This document shows positions 42,117-50,076 of a DNA stretch of 64,000 bases, piece after piece (position 1 is the first letter of the stretch; the number at the start of each line of letters is the position of its first letter). The notes under the pieces were generated by a model, which did not search any database, was not told the DNA's origin, and was given only the letters and a program-made list of their open reading frames with translations. The position numbers and the translations under genes were made by a program. This stretch comes from Duganella levis (GTDB taxonomy: Bacteria; Pseudomonadota; Gammaproteobacteria; Burkholderiales; Burkholderiaceae_D). Where the stretch lies: positions 28,969 through 92,968 of the forward strand of contig NZ_WWCT01000026.1 in assembly GCF_009857605.1 (NCBI RefSeq), written 5' to 3'.

Positions 42117-42719
42117 TTAGCATTTCTCGTATTTCCAATTTCTCGCCTTACCTTCTGTGATCCATTCAATGGCCTGTTCGCGCCTGCGCGTCCGCGTCGC
42201 TTCGGTTTTCGCTTCGGTCAGCCAGTCGGCGTAGTCGCGCTGCTTGCTGGGGCTGAAGCTGTCGAAGTGCGCGCGCGCCACCGGCACCGCATCCAGTGCG
42301 GCGTGCAAGTCATCCGGTATCTCCAGCGAACGTGGCGCCGCCGGCTTGGCACGGGCAGGCGCAGACACGCCATCGTCGTTCAGCTGCATGGCGTGCTTGA
42401 TGTAGGACGCCAGCACTTTTTTGGGCGGCAGATCCTTGAGCGATGTGATGCGGCCGAAGTGGCCCATGGCTTCGCGATTGACTTCATCAGCGGCCATCAG
42501 CAGCTCGGCCTTCCAGAAGTTCAGCGCGCAATGCGCCTTGAACGAGGCCATACTGCACATCATGCCCTTGTACATAAAGTGCGGGAAGCTCCACTTGATC
42601 GTCTCTTCCACTTCGGGACAAGCGGCATGCACCACCGCACGCAGATGCGCCAGGATCGGCTGCGCGAAGTCGGCGGATTTGGCGATGTAAGCGTCTACGC
42701 GCGGATCGGTGGCGGGCAT
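42117..42719 (-). CDS. YdeI/OmpD-associated family protein
   Basis: 200 residues from ATG 42719. N-terminal DUF1801-like domain (about 1-115; DPRVDAYIAKSADFAQPILAHLRAVVHAACPEVEETIKWSFPHF region) and a C-terminal segment ending RRREQAIEWITEGKARNWKYEKC, typical of the YdeI/bacteriocin-protection group (PF13376). Biochemical role unknown. It follows the exported unknown gene by 10 bp on the same strand. Confidence 0.82.
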   Translation of the reverse strand: MPATDPRVDAYIAKSADFAQPILAHLRAVVHAACPEVEETIKWSFPHFMYKGMMCSMASFKAHCALNFWKAELLMAADEVNREAMGHFGRITSLKDLPPKKVLASYIKHAMQLNDDGVSAPARAKPAAPRSLEIPDDLHAALDAVPVARAHFDSFSPSKQRDYADWLTEAKTEATRTRRREQAIEWITEGKARNWKYEKC

Positions 42720-42729
42720 GATGGTCTCG

Positions 42730-43998
42730 TTAGAAGAATTGTGGATTCTTCGCCAGCAGATCCGCCTCGAATTTATTGACCGCTTCAAAGTTGGGCAAGG
42801 CTGGCGACACGCGGCGGCCGGCATCCCAACTGCGCCAGGCACGCGCACTATCGTACTGCATCAGCAGCAGATCGCCCAGATCCTTGTAGGCTCCGCCCAA
42901 CATCGGATTGGCTTGCAGCGCCTCGACGAACAGCTCTTTAGCCTCCTTGGCCTGCTTCAGGCGCAAGCGGTTATTCGCTTCAAACACCTTCAGTACATAG
43001 GCCTTGCGCGGCGCCTGCTGGCGCAAGGCCACCAGGGTCTTCACGCCATCCGCCATTTGCCCATCCTTGCCGGGATTGATGGCGGCAAACAGCAGCGACA
43101 GCGAGGACGACGTCGCCGCCGCCTGCTTCTGCTCCGTCGTCAGCGTTACCTGCCTGCCGGTGGACAGCATGCATTCCATCTTGCCCAGCATGGTATCGAG
43201 GATCTGGGCGTCGCTGAAGTCCTCGCTGGCGTCGCATGGATGTTCGGCGCGCAGCGCGTCCAGTTGCTGCGGCGTGGCGGCAGCGATGCGATCGAACAGC
43301 GCATCCACACCGTCCTTGCTGATCTCCCGCTGGTAGGATTTGAGATCGTAAGCCGGCGGCTTGGCGTTTTGTACCTGCGTGAATACCAGCTTGATATCGC
43401 GGCCTTCATTGAGGAACAAGGTCAGGTTTTCCGGAATCACGCCGCCCTTGGCCAAGCGCTCCAGCAGTTGCGGATGGCCGCCCGGCACATAGCGCATGAA
43501 GCGCGTGAACTGCGCAGTGTCCGTGGCCGATACCTTGGTGCCGGCGGCGCTCCATGCGGCCAGCTTGACGCCGTCCACATAGAACACGCGTTGCTCGCCC
43601 TCGGTCTTTTCCTCGGCCACGCCCGGCCCGGCGCTGAGCACCGCCAGCTCGTTCTCCTGCACCTGTTTGTTGGTCAGCACCGTATCGACCTTGATGGCGG
43701 CCACCGCGCCGCGCAAGACGTCGCGGTTATGCATCTCCACCACGCGGAAGCCAACCGTGTCGAATAGCGAATACTCCGCGTACTCCTTGGCCGCCGTGTT
43801 GATGGCGTAGCGGCGGCGCGCGGCAAAATCGTACACCAGCCGGCCCTTGGCGGTATCCACCGACAGATAGCTGTCCGCCAGCGTGACGTCCATTTGCGAA
43901 GTGCGTTCCTGCTGGGTGGAGCTGACATGCAACGTGACAGCCGCCTGCACCTGCGGCGCCATGGCCAACGCCATCAACGCGGAGAAAATAAGACGCAT
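42730..43998 (-). CDS. Exported hypothetical protein with C-terminal TPR-like region
   Basis: 422 residues from ATG 43998 (AAGGAAG upstream; ATG 44031 would extend by 11). Signal peptide about 1-18 (ends QVQAA). The middle domain, rich in strands (LSVDTAKGRLVYDFAARRRYAIN), is unrecognised. The end (about 340-415) has helix-turn-helix repeats with TPR-like spacing (LKQAKEAKELFVEALQANPMLGGAYKDLGDLLL). It may be a periplasmic scaffolding protein. Shares an intergenic inverted repeat with the divergent DUF1800 gene. Confidence 0.6.
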   Translation of the reverse strand: MRLIFSALMALAMAPQVQAAVTLHVSSTQQERTSQMDVTLADSYLSVDTAKGRLVYDFAARRRYAINTAAKEYAEYSLFDTVGFRVVEMHNRDVLRGAVAAIKVDTVLTNKQVQENELAVLSAGPGVAEEKTEGEQRVFYVDGVKLAAWSAAGTKVSATDTAQFTRFMRYVPGGHPQLLERLAKGGVIPENLTLFLNEGRDIKLVFTQVQNAKPPAYDLKSYQREISKDGVDALFDRIAAATPQQLDALRAEHPCDASEDFSDAQILDTMLGKMECMLSTGRQVTLTTEQKQAAATSSSLSLLFAAINPGKDGQMADGVKTLVALRQQAPRKAYVLKVFEANNRLRLKQAKEAKELFVEALQANPMLGGAYKDLGDLLLMQYDSARAWRSWDAGRRVSPALPNFEAVNKFEADLLAKNPQFF

Positions 43999-44041
43999 AA
44001 AGCCTGCTTCCTTAAAAAATGGAGCGACCATGATAAATCAG

Positions 44042-44059
44042 ACAAGCCCCCCGGCTTGT
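44042..44059. repeat. Perfect inverted repeat between divergent genes
   Basis: ACAAGCC and GGCTTGT flank CCCC, forming a 7-bp hairpin or operator midway between the leftward exported protein and the rightward DUF1800 gene. Confidence 0.4.
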
Positions 44060-44126
44060 AACATTTCGTTGCAGCTTACACATACGTCATGTGGAACTCC
44101 CCAAAAAATGGCATATTCTAGAGACT

Positions 44127-45680
44127 ATGCCTATTCCGACCTTCACCCGTCCGCTCGCGTTTCTGCCGCCGCTGCTCCTGCTGCTGGCAGGCTGCGCGAC
44201 CACCAGCACAACGCCGCCGGCCCGCCAGGCGCCCGCCGATCCGGTAGCGCTCAGCGCCGCGCTCAATCGCATCAGCTGGGGCGTCAACACCAGCACCTAC
44301 CAGCAGGTCGAGAAAATTGGCTACAGCGCCTGGCTGGAACGGCAACTGCATCCCGGCGCCGCCGTGCTGCCGGCCGCCGCGCAGGCGCAGATTGACGCCA
44401 TGACGATTTCGCAAAAGCCGCTGCCGCAACTGGTGCAGGAGCTGGAGCAGCAGCGCCGCGATTACGACAAGGCCATGGTCGACGACGACGCCAAGAAGGC
44501 CGCGCAGCGCGCCTACCAGCAGGAGATGAGCCGCCTGGCCAAGGAAGCCGCCACCCGTTCGCTGCTGCGCGACCTGTACTCGCCCAACCAGTTACAGGAG
44601 CAGATGACATGGTTCTGGATGAACCACTTCAACGTCCATCAGGGCAAGAGCAATCTGCGGGTGCTGGTCAGCGACTACGAAGAACAGGCGATCCGCCCGC
44701 ACGCGCTGGGCAAGTTCCGCGATCTGTTGGCCGCCACGCTGCACCACCCGGCCATGATCCGCTACCTGGATAACGAACAAAACGCCGCCAACCGCATCAA
44801 CGAAAACTACGCGCGCGAAATCATGGAGCTGCACACGCTGGGCGTGGACGGCGGCTACACCCAGAACGACGTGCAGCAGCTGGCGCGCATCCTCACCGGC
44901 GTCGGCGTCAACCTGGGCGACAAGACGCCCGATGTGCGTCGAGACAAGCAAAGCCAGTACGTGCGCAAAGGCCTGTTCGAGTTCAATCCGAATCGCCACG
45001 ACTATGGTGACAAGGTGTTCCTCGGCCAGACAGTGAAGGGCCGTGGCCTGGCCGAAGTGGACGAGGCGCTCGATCGCCTGAGCCGCAGCCCGGCCACCGC
45101 GCGCTACGTCAGCCGCAAGCTGGCGATTTACTTCGTCGCCGACGAACCGCCGCCGCAGCTGGTCGAGCGCATGGCGGCGCGCTTCCAGTCCAGCGACGGC
45201 GATATCGCCGCCGTGCTGCGCACCATGTTCGACGCACCGGAATTCACGCAATCGCTGGGCAAGAAGTTCAAGGACCCGGTGCACTACGTGGTATCGGCCG
45301 TGCGCCTGACCTATGACGACAAGATCATCCTCAACGCCGGGCCGATGCTGGGCTGGCTCAATCGCATGGCCGAACCGCTGTACGGCCGCCAGACGCCGGA
45401 TGGCTATCCGCTGACGGCATCCGGCTGGGACAGCCCGGGCCAGATGATCACCCGCTTCGAAATCGCCAAGGCCATCGGCGGCGGCAACGCGGGCCTGTTC
45501 AAGACCGAAGGCACGCAGCCGCTGGAGAAGGTCGCCTTCCCGCAGTTGGCCAACGCCCTGTATTACCAGTCGCTGCAAACATCGCTGGCGCCGGCTACCC
45601 GCCAGGCGCTGGAGCAAGCCGCCTCGCCGCAGGAGTGGAACACGCTGCTGCTGTCATCGCCGGAACTGATGCATCGCTAG
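44127..45680 (+). CDS. DUF1800 domain lipoprotein
   Basis: 517 residues from ATG 44127. N-terminal lipobox LLLLLAGCATT (Cys about 25) predicts a lipoprotein; ATG 44091 is also in frame. DUF1800 signatures: LNRISWG near the start, SLLRDLYSPNQLQEQMTWFWMNHFNVH, NYAREIMELHTLGVDGGYTQNDV, and GWLNRMAEPLYGRQTPDGYP. The family is typically encoded next to DUF1501 proteins, as here (10-bp gap). No activity is firmly known to me. Context suggests an envelope or secreted enzyme pair. Confidence 0.85.
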   Translation: MPIPTFTRPLAFLPPLLLLLAGCATTSTTPPARQAPADPVALSAALNRISWGVNTSTYQQVEKIGYSAWLERQLHPGAAVLPAAAQAQIDAMTISQKPLPQLVQELEQQRRDYDKAMVDDDAKKAAQRAYQQEMSRLAKEAATRSLLRDLYSPNQLQEQMTWFWMNHFNVHQGKSNLRVLVSDYEEQAIRPHALGKFRDLLAATLHHPAMIRYLDNEQNAANRINENYAREIMELHTLGVDGGYTQNDVQQLARILTGVGVNLGDKTPDVRRDKQSQYVRKGLFEFNPNRHDYGDKVFLGQTVKGRGLAEVDEALDRLSRSPATARYVSRKLAIYFVADEPPPQLVERMAARFQSSDGDIAAVLRTMFDAPEFTQSLGKKFKDPVHYVVSAVRLTYDDKIILNAGPMLGWLNRMAEPLYGRQTPDGYPLTASGWDSPGQMITRFEIAKAIGGGNAGLFKTEGTQPLEKVAFPQLANALYYQSLQTSLAPATRQALEQAASPQEWNTLLLSSPELMHR

Positions 45681-45690
45681 GAGAAGCCCG

Positions 45691-46875
45691 ATGAAACGCC
45701 GTACCCTGCTCAAAAGTTTGGCCGCCGCTTCGGCCACCTTATCCGCCTCGTCGATGGCCGGCCAGCTGTGGGCCGCACCGGCCAGCAAGACCCGTCTGCT
45801 GTTCGTCTTCATGCGCGGCGGCTATGACGCCACCAGCTTGCTGGTGCCGGTCTCCAGCCAGTACTACTACCAGGTGCGCCCCAATATCGCGATTCCGAAA
45901 ACCGCCGCGCTGCCGATCGACACCGACTGGGGCTTGCACCCGGTGCTGGCCGATAGCATCCACCCGCTGTTCAACGCCGGCCAGGTGGCCTTTGTGCCGT
46001 TCGCCGGCACCGAGGACCTGTCGCGCAGCCACTTCGAAACGCAGGACAGCATAGAACTGGGCCAGGCGCTGGACCGCACCCGCGACTACCGCTCCGGCTT
46101 CCTCAACCGGCTGGCGTCCACCCTGAACGCCGACCGCGCCAGCGCCATCTCCTTTACCGACCAGCTGCCGCTAATCATGCAGGGCGGCCTGCAGGTGCCC
46201 AACACCGCGCTGCGCAGCGTCGGCAAGCCGGCGGTTGATGCGCGCCAGGCCAAGATGATCGCCGCCATGTATGAACACACCGCACTGTCACAGCAGGTAC
46301 AGGAGGGCTTCGAGGTGCGCGACGACGTGATGAAGCAAATGAGCGGCGAAATGCAGGCCGCCAACCGCAACGCCGTCAGCACCAAGGGCTTTGAACTGGA
46401 AGCGCGCCGCATCGCCAAGCTGATGAAGGACAAGTACAACATCGGCTTTGTCGACGTCGGCGGCTGGGACACCCACGTCGGCCAGGGCAACGCCACCGGC
46501 TACCTGGCCAGCCGGCTCGACGAACTGGGACGCGGCCTGGCCGGCTTCGCGCAGGAGATGGGGCCGGACTGGAAAGACACGGTGGTGGTGGTGGTCAGCG
46601 AATTCGGCCGCACCTTCCGCGAGAACGGCAACCGTGGCACCGACCATGGCCACGGCACCGTCTACTGGGTGATGGGCGGCAGCGTCAACGGCGGCAAGGT
46701 GCATGGCGAACAGGTGCGGCTGGAACAGCCGACGCTGTTCCAGAACCGCGACTATCCGGTGCTGAACGAATACCGCGCCATGTTCGGCGGCCTGCTGTCG
46801 CGCATGTACGGTCTGAACGCCGGCCAGGTGGCCACCATCTTCGGCACCAAGGGCCGCGACCTCGGCCTGGTGTAA
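45691..46875 (+). CDS. DUF1501 protein with Tat-like signal
   Basis: 394 residues. N-terminus MKRRTLLKSLAAASATLS is a twin-arginine-type signal followed by SSMAGQLWAAPA. DUF1501 belongs to the alkaline phosphatase/sulfatase-like superfamily; visible motifs are FVFMRGGYDA, GLHPVLADSI, DVGGWDTHVGQ and VVSEFGRTFRENGNRGTDHGHG, which supply metal-binding Asp/His residues. GAGAAG precedes the start. It forms an operon with DUF1800. Tat export suggests a folded metalloprotein acting in the periplasm or beyond. Confidence 0.85.
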   Translation: MKRRTLLKSLAAASATLSASSMAGQLWAAPASKTRLLFVFMRGGYDATSLLVPVSSQYYYQVRPNIAIPKTAALPIDTDWGLHPVLADSIHPLFNAGQVAFVPFAGTEDLSRSHFETQDSIELGQALDRTRDYRSGFLNRLASTLNADRASAISFTDQLPLIMQGGLQVPNTALRSVGKPAVDARQAKMIAAMYEHTALSQQVQEGFEVRDDVMKQMSGEMQAANRNAVSTKGFELEARRIAKLMKDKYNIGFVDVGGWDTHVGQGNATGYLASRLDELGRGLAGFAQEMGPDWKDTVVVVVSEFGRTFRENGNRGTDHGHGTVYWVMGGSVNGGKVHGEQVRLEQPTLFQNRDYPVLNEYRAMFGGLLSRMYGLNAGQVATIFGTKGRDLGLV

Positions 46876-48588
46876 CTACGGCGTCGCGTCCTGCCGCAGC
46901 CAGCGCGTGGCGGCGTCCGCGTCCAGCGACGGCGAGTACAGAAAGCCCTGGAACGCGGTGCAGCCGGCGCCGGCCAGGAAGGCCGACTGGTCGATATTTT
47001 CCACGCCCTCGGCGATCACGTTCAGGCGCAGGTTCTGCGCCAGCTGGATCACCGTGCACACCACTGCGTTGCCGTCGGGGTTGGCCGGCACGTCGTGCAG
47101 AAAACTCTTGTCCAGCTTGATGGTATTGACCGGCAGCGCGCGCAGATAGCTGAGCGAGGAATAGCCGGTGCCGAAGTCGTCCAGCGACAGCATGAAGCCG
47201 CGTTCGCGCAGCTGCTCGATGACGCGGCTGCCGCTGCGCTCCAGCTTGATGGCGTCGCGTTCGGTCAGCTCCAGCTCCACATCACCGGCCGCCAGCCCGA
47301 ACTCAATCAGGACCGCGTCCAGCTGCGCCAGGTAACTGTCGTCCAGCAGTTCCTTGGCGCAGGTGTTGATGCAGATGCGCAGGCCGGTCACGCCGGCGTC
47401 GTACCAGCTGCGCAGCTGGGCGCAGGCGACCCGCATCACGCCCTTGCCCAGTTCCGGCAGCAGACCCAGTTCACCGGCCAGGCCGATCACATAGTCGACC
47501 GGCTGCTGGCCGAAAAAATCCGGCAACCGCAGCAGCGCTTCCATGGCGATGGTTTGGCCATCGACGGCAAGAATGGGCTGGTACTCCAGCCAGTAATCGC
47601 CGGTGCGCAGCACCCGCCGCAACTCATTGTGGTCGGTATTCTTGCGGTGCGCCAGCTCGTCCAGCTCCTCGGTGTAGTAGTGGTAGCGGTTGCGGCCCGC
47701 GTTCTTGGCGTGGTACAGCGCCAGGTCGGCTTTTTTCAGCAGCGTGTCGGGCGTGTCGGCATCGCTCGGGCAGACGGCGATGCCGATGCTGGCGCTGATC
47801 CTGACTTCGCATTCGCCGATCTGGAACGGCCGCGCCAGATGCTGCAGCAGCTTCTCGGCCAGCACGCCACCGCTGGCCGGCGATGGCGGATGCAGGTGCA
47901 GCAGGCCGAACTCGTCACCGCCCAGGCGGGCGATGTAGTCGCTCTCGCGGCTGGCGCTGCGGATGCGTTGCGCGGCCTGCCGCAACAGCTGGTCGCCGGC
48001 CTGGTGGCCCAGCCCATCGTTGACTTCCTTGAACTCGTCGAGGTCGATCATCAGCAACAGCAGCAGCTGGCCATTGCGCTCTGCCTGCGATACCATCTCC
48101 GAACGCCGCGTATCGAAGGCGGCGCGGTTGGCCAGGCCGGTCAGGCCGTCGATGGTGGCCAGGCGGCGGATTTCATCTTGCGCCAGCTTGCGCTCGGTGA
48201 TGTCGCGCAGGATCTTCAGGTAGCCGATCAGCTGCCCCTGGTCGTCGCGGATCGCCGTCAGCACGCCATCCGCCCAGAACACCGACTGGTCCTTGCGCAA
48301 GTGCCAGCGGTTGTCGGCCGCCCGCTCGCCGCGCGCCGCCAGCGTCATTTCCTGCAACGGCTCGCCGTCCGCCTGGTCGCCGGCGGTGTACAACAGCGCG
48401 CTGCTCCGGCCGATGATCTCGGCAGGCGTGTAGCCAAACACCAGTTCGGCGCCGAGGTTCCAGCTGGTGACTTCACTACGGGCATCGATGGTGAAGATGG
48501 CGAAATCGCGGACATTCAGGTAGATCTGCCGCAGCAGCAAGTCCGGCGCCAGGCCGGGGGCAATCACATGCGTCAACGGAGGGGTCAT
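46876..48588 (-). CDS. PAS-GGDEF-EAL c-di-GMP turnover protein
   Basis: 570 residues. PAS domain about 20-135 (DFAIFTIDARSEVTSWNLGAELVFGYTPAEIIG) with PAC tail, GGDEF about 145-300 with intact RLGGDEFGLL, EAL about 315-565. In the EAL domain, MEALLRLP, ICINTCAKEL, LELTERD, SLDDFGTGYSSL, IKLDKSF and IAEGVE are conserved, so both synthase and phosphodiesterase activities are plausible. No membrane segment. It ends exactly at the DUF1501 stop on the other strand. Confidence 0.9.
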   Translation of the reverse strand: MTPPLTHVIAPGLAPDLLLRQIYLNVRDFAIFTIDARSEVTSWNLGAELVFGYTPAEIIGRSSALLYTAGDQADGEPLQEMTLAARGERAADNRWHLRKDQSVFWADGVLTAIRDDQGQLIGYLKILRDITERKLAQDEIRRLATIDGLTGLANRAAFDTRRSEMVSQAERNGQLLLLLMIDLDEFKEVNDGLGHQAGDQLLRQAAQRIRSASRESDYIARLGGDEFGLLHLHPPSPASGGVLAEKLLQHLARPFQIGECEVRISASIGIAVCPSDADTPDTLLKKADLALYHAKNAGRNRYHYYTEELDELAHRKNTDHNELRRVLRTGDYWLEYQPILAVDGQTIAMEALLRLPDFFGQQPVDYVIGLAGELGLLPELGKGVMRVACAQLRSWYDAGVTGLRICINTCAKELLDDSYLAQLDAVLIEFGLAAGDVELELTERDAIKLERSGSRVIEQLRERGFMLSLDDFGTGYSSLSYLRALPVNTIKLDKSFLHDVPANPDGNAVVCTVIQLAQNLRLNVIAEGVENIDQSAFLAGAGCTAFQGFLYSPSLDADAATRWLRQDATP

Positions 48589-48604
48589 GGTGGTGGCAGC
48601 CCGG

Positions 48605-48618
48605 TGGGTTAAAACCCA
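48605..48618. repeat. Inverted repeat TGGGTT-AA-AACCCA
   Basis: 6-bp arms around AA in the 46-bp gap between the TetR gene and the PAS-GGDEF-EAL gene (both minus strand). It may be an operator or part of a weak terminator (GTTTT follows on the plus strand only). Confidence 0.35.
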
Positions 48619-48634
48619 TTAGACTGGCGGCGTT

Positions 48635-49204
48635 TTAACTGGTTCCGGGTGGAACCAGGCGCTGCTGCATGCGCGCCAGCGCCCGCATGAACAACGCCGG
48701 CTCATCGGCCGCGCGCGCCAGCACCAGCGCGCCCTGGATGCCGCCCACCACGTCCTCGGCCAGCGCCAGCGCGCTGTCGGCAGCATGGCCGCCGCGCTGC
48801 AAGGCCGCCGCCAGCGCCTGCACCCATTCGGCAAAATAGGCCTGCACCTTGACCGCATAACGGTCGCGCTCATGGCCCAGCGCGAACACGCCGACCAGGC
48901 ACACCTTACGGCCGGACAGGAAATAGCGGCCGACCGCCGTGAACATATCGGCCACGCCCTGCTGGGCGTCGGCGGCGTGGCGCAACGGCTGGAACACCTG
49001 GTCGCGGAACCAGGTGTCGATTTCGCTCAGCACCGCCTCGGCCATTTCCTCTTTGCCGCCGGGGAAGAAGTTATAGATGCTGCCCTTGCCCAGCCGGGTG
49101 CCCTCGGTAATCCGCGCCAGGCTGGCGCCTTCGAAACCGTAGGTGCGGAACACCTCGGCCAGCAGCGGCACGACATCGCCCCGCTCTCCCATCACTCTTG
49201 GCAT
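48635..49204 (-). CDS. TetR/AcrR-family transcriptional regulator
   Basis: 189 residues. N-terminal HTH (about 8-55): VPLLAEVFRTYGFEGASLARITEGTRLGKGSIYNFFPGGKEEM region, the typical TetR_N pattern. C-terminal half is a ligand domain close to the TetR_C group of LmrA/YxaF-like repressors. Its ATG lies 2 nt after the DUF1348 stop; both genes share one promoter containing a palindrome that fits a TetR operator (49702-49719), so autoregulation is likely. Confidence 0.87.
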   Translation of the reverse strand: MPRVMGERGDVVPLLAEVFRTYGFEGASLARITEGTRLGKGSIYNFFPGGKEEMAEAVLSEIDTWFRDQVFQPLRHAADAQQGVADMFTAVGRYFLSGRKVCLVGVFALGHERDRYAVKVQAYFAEWVQALAAALQRGGHAADSALALAEDVVGGIQGALVLARAADEPALFMRALARMQQRLVPPGTS

Positions 49205-49206
49205 GT

Positions 49207-49674
49207 TTAAAATCCAAAATCACTCAGGCCTGGGTGGTCCGCCGGACGCGGGCCGTTGATATCCCAGTGGAATTTGCGGTCGGCAGCGGCAATCGGATGC
49301 TCGTTGATGCTGGCCAGGCGGCGCTGCATCAAGCCGTCTGCAGCAAATTCCCAGTTCTCGTTGCCATAGGCGCGATACCACTGACCCGAATCGTCATGGT
49401 ATTCGTAGGCGAAGCGAACCGCAATACGGTTGCCGTCATGCGCCCACAATTCCTTGATCAGGCGGTATTCCAGTTCGCGCGTCCATTTGCGCTGCAGCAG
49501 GCCGACGATGGCGGCGCGGCCAGTGACGAATTCGCCGCGGTTGCGCCAGAAGCAGTCTTCGGTGTAGGCCAGCGAGACCTTTTCCGGATTGCGGGTATTC
49601 CAGCCGTCTTCGGCGGCGCGGACTTTCTGGGCGGCGGTTTCCAGCGTGAACGGTGGCAGTGGCGGACGAGTCAT
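49207..49674 (-). CDS. DUF1348 NTF2-like protein
   Basis: 155 residues from ATG 49674 (AAGGTG 8 nt upstream). The TLETAAQKVRAAEDGWNTRNPEKVSLAYTEDCFWRNR start, WTRELEYRLIKELWAHDGNRIAVRFAYEYHDDSGQWYRAYGNENWEF centre (split by strands) and final WDINGPRP are characteristic of DUF1348 proteins, small soluble NTF2-like folds. It often lies beside TetR or oxidoreductase genes. First gene of the TetR operon. Function unknown; a detoxification pocket protein is possible. Confidence 0.85.
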   Translation of the reverse strand: MTRPPLPPFTLETAAQKVRAAEDGWNTRNPEKVSLAYTEDCFWRNRGEFVTGRAAIVGLLQRKWTRELEYRLIKELWAHDGNRIAVRFAYEYHDDSGQWYRAYGNENWEFAADGLMQRRLASINEHPIAAADRKFHWDINGPRPADHPGLSDFGF

Positions 49675-49701
49675 GGTGAGCACCTTCTGAATAAAGTTAA
49701 G

Positions 49702-49719
49702 TTGTACCGAACGGTACAA
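49702..49719. promoter_or_regulatory. TetR-type operator palindrome
   Basis: TTGTACCGAACGGTACAA: perfect 8-bp arms around AA, located 28-45 bp upstream of the DUF1348 start, in the only promoter region of the DUF1348-tetR operon. Size and symmetry are typical of TetR-family operators. Confidence 0.7.
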
Positions 49720-49758
49720 TCACTTATACCTCGCCCCGGCAAGATGCAAGCAGATTTT

Positions 49759-50016
49759 TTAACGGAAGATATCGGCCGCCAGTTGGCGTCCGGCTGCGCT
49801 GAGCGCCACGGTGCCGGTGATGCCGCCATCGTCCAGCGCCATGTTGATCAATCCCGCCTCCTCCAGCATGGTCAACTGGCGGCGCAGCACGCTCATCGGC
49901 CGCTGCACCTGTTTACTCAGCTTGGCCAGCGAACAGGGTTTGTTTGGCCATTCGGTCTCGATGCGCCACAGCGCCTCCAGCACGCCGGCCAGCACAGTCA
50001 TCACTTCGTCATCCAT
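49759..50016 (-). CDS. Small winged-HTH regulator, divergent from fdhF-like gene
   Basis: 85 residues from ATG 50016 (AAGAG upstream). The whole protein is a winged helix: LEALWRIETEWPNKPCSLAKLSKQVQRPMSVLRRQLTMLEEAGLINM then a wing (DDGGITGTVALSAAG). It is divergent from the FdhF/YdeP gene with 60 bp between starts, an AT-rich gap with ATAC-TC-GTAT, so it probably controls that enzyme. Not a classic ModE or MarR by length. Confidence 0.72.
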   Translation of the reverse strand: MDDEVMTVLAGVLEALWRIETEWPNKPCSLAKLSKQVQRPMSVLRRQLTMLEEAGLINMALDDGGITGTVALSAAGRQLAADIFR

Positions 50017-50076
50017 CGTGTTACGCTCTTTGGCTAAAATACAATATACTCGTATCAAATATTACCGGACTGCAAC

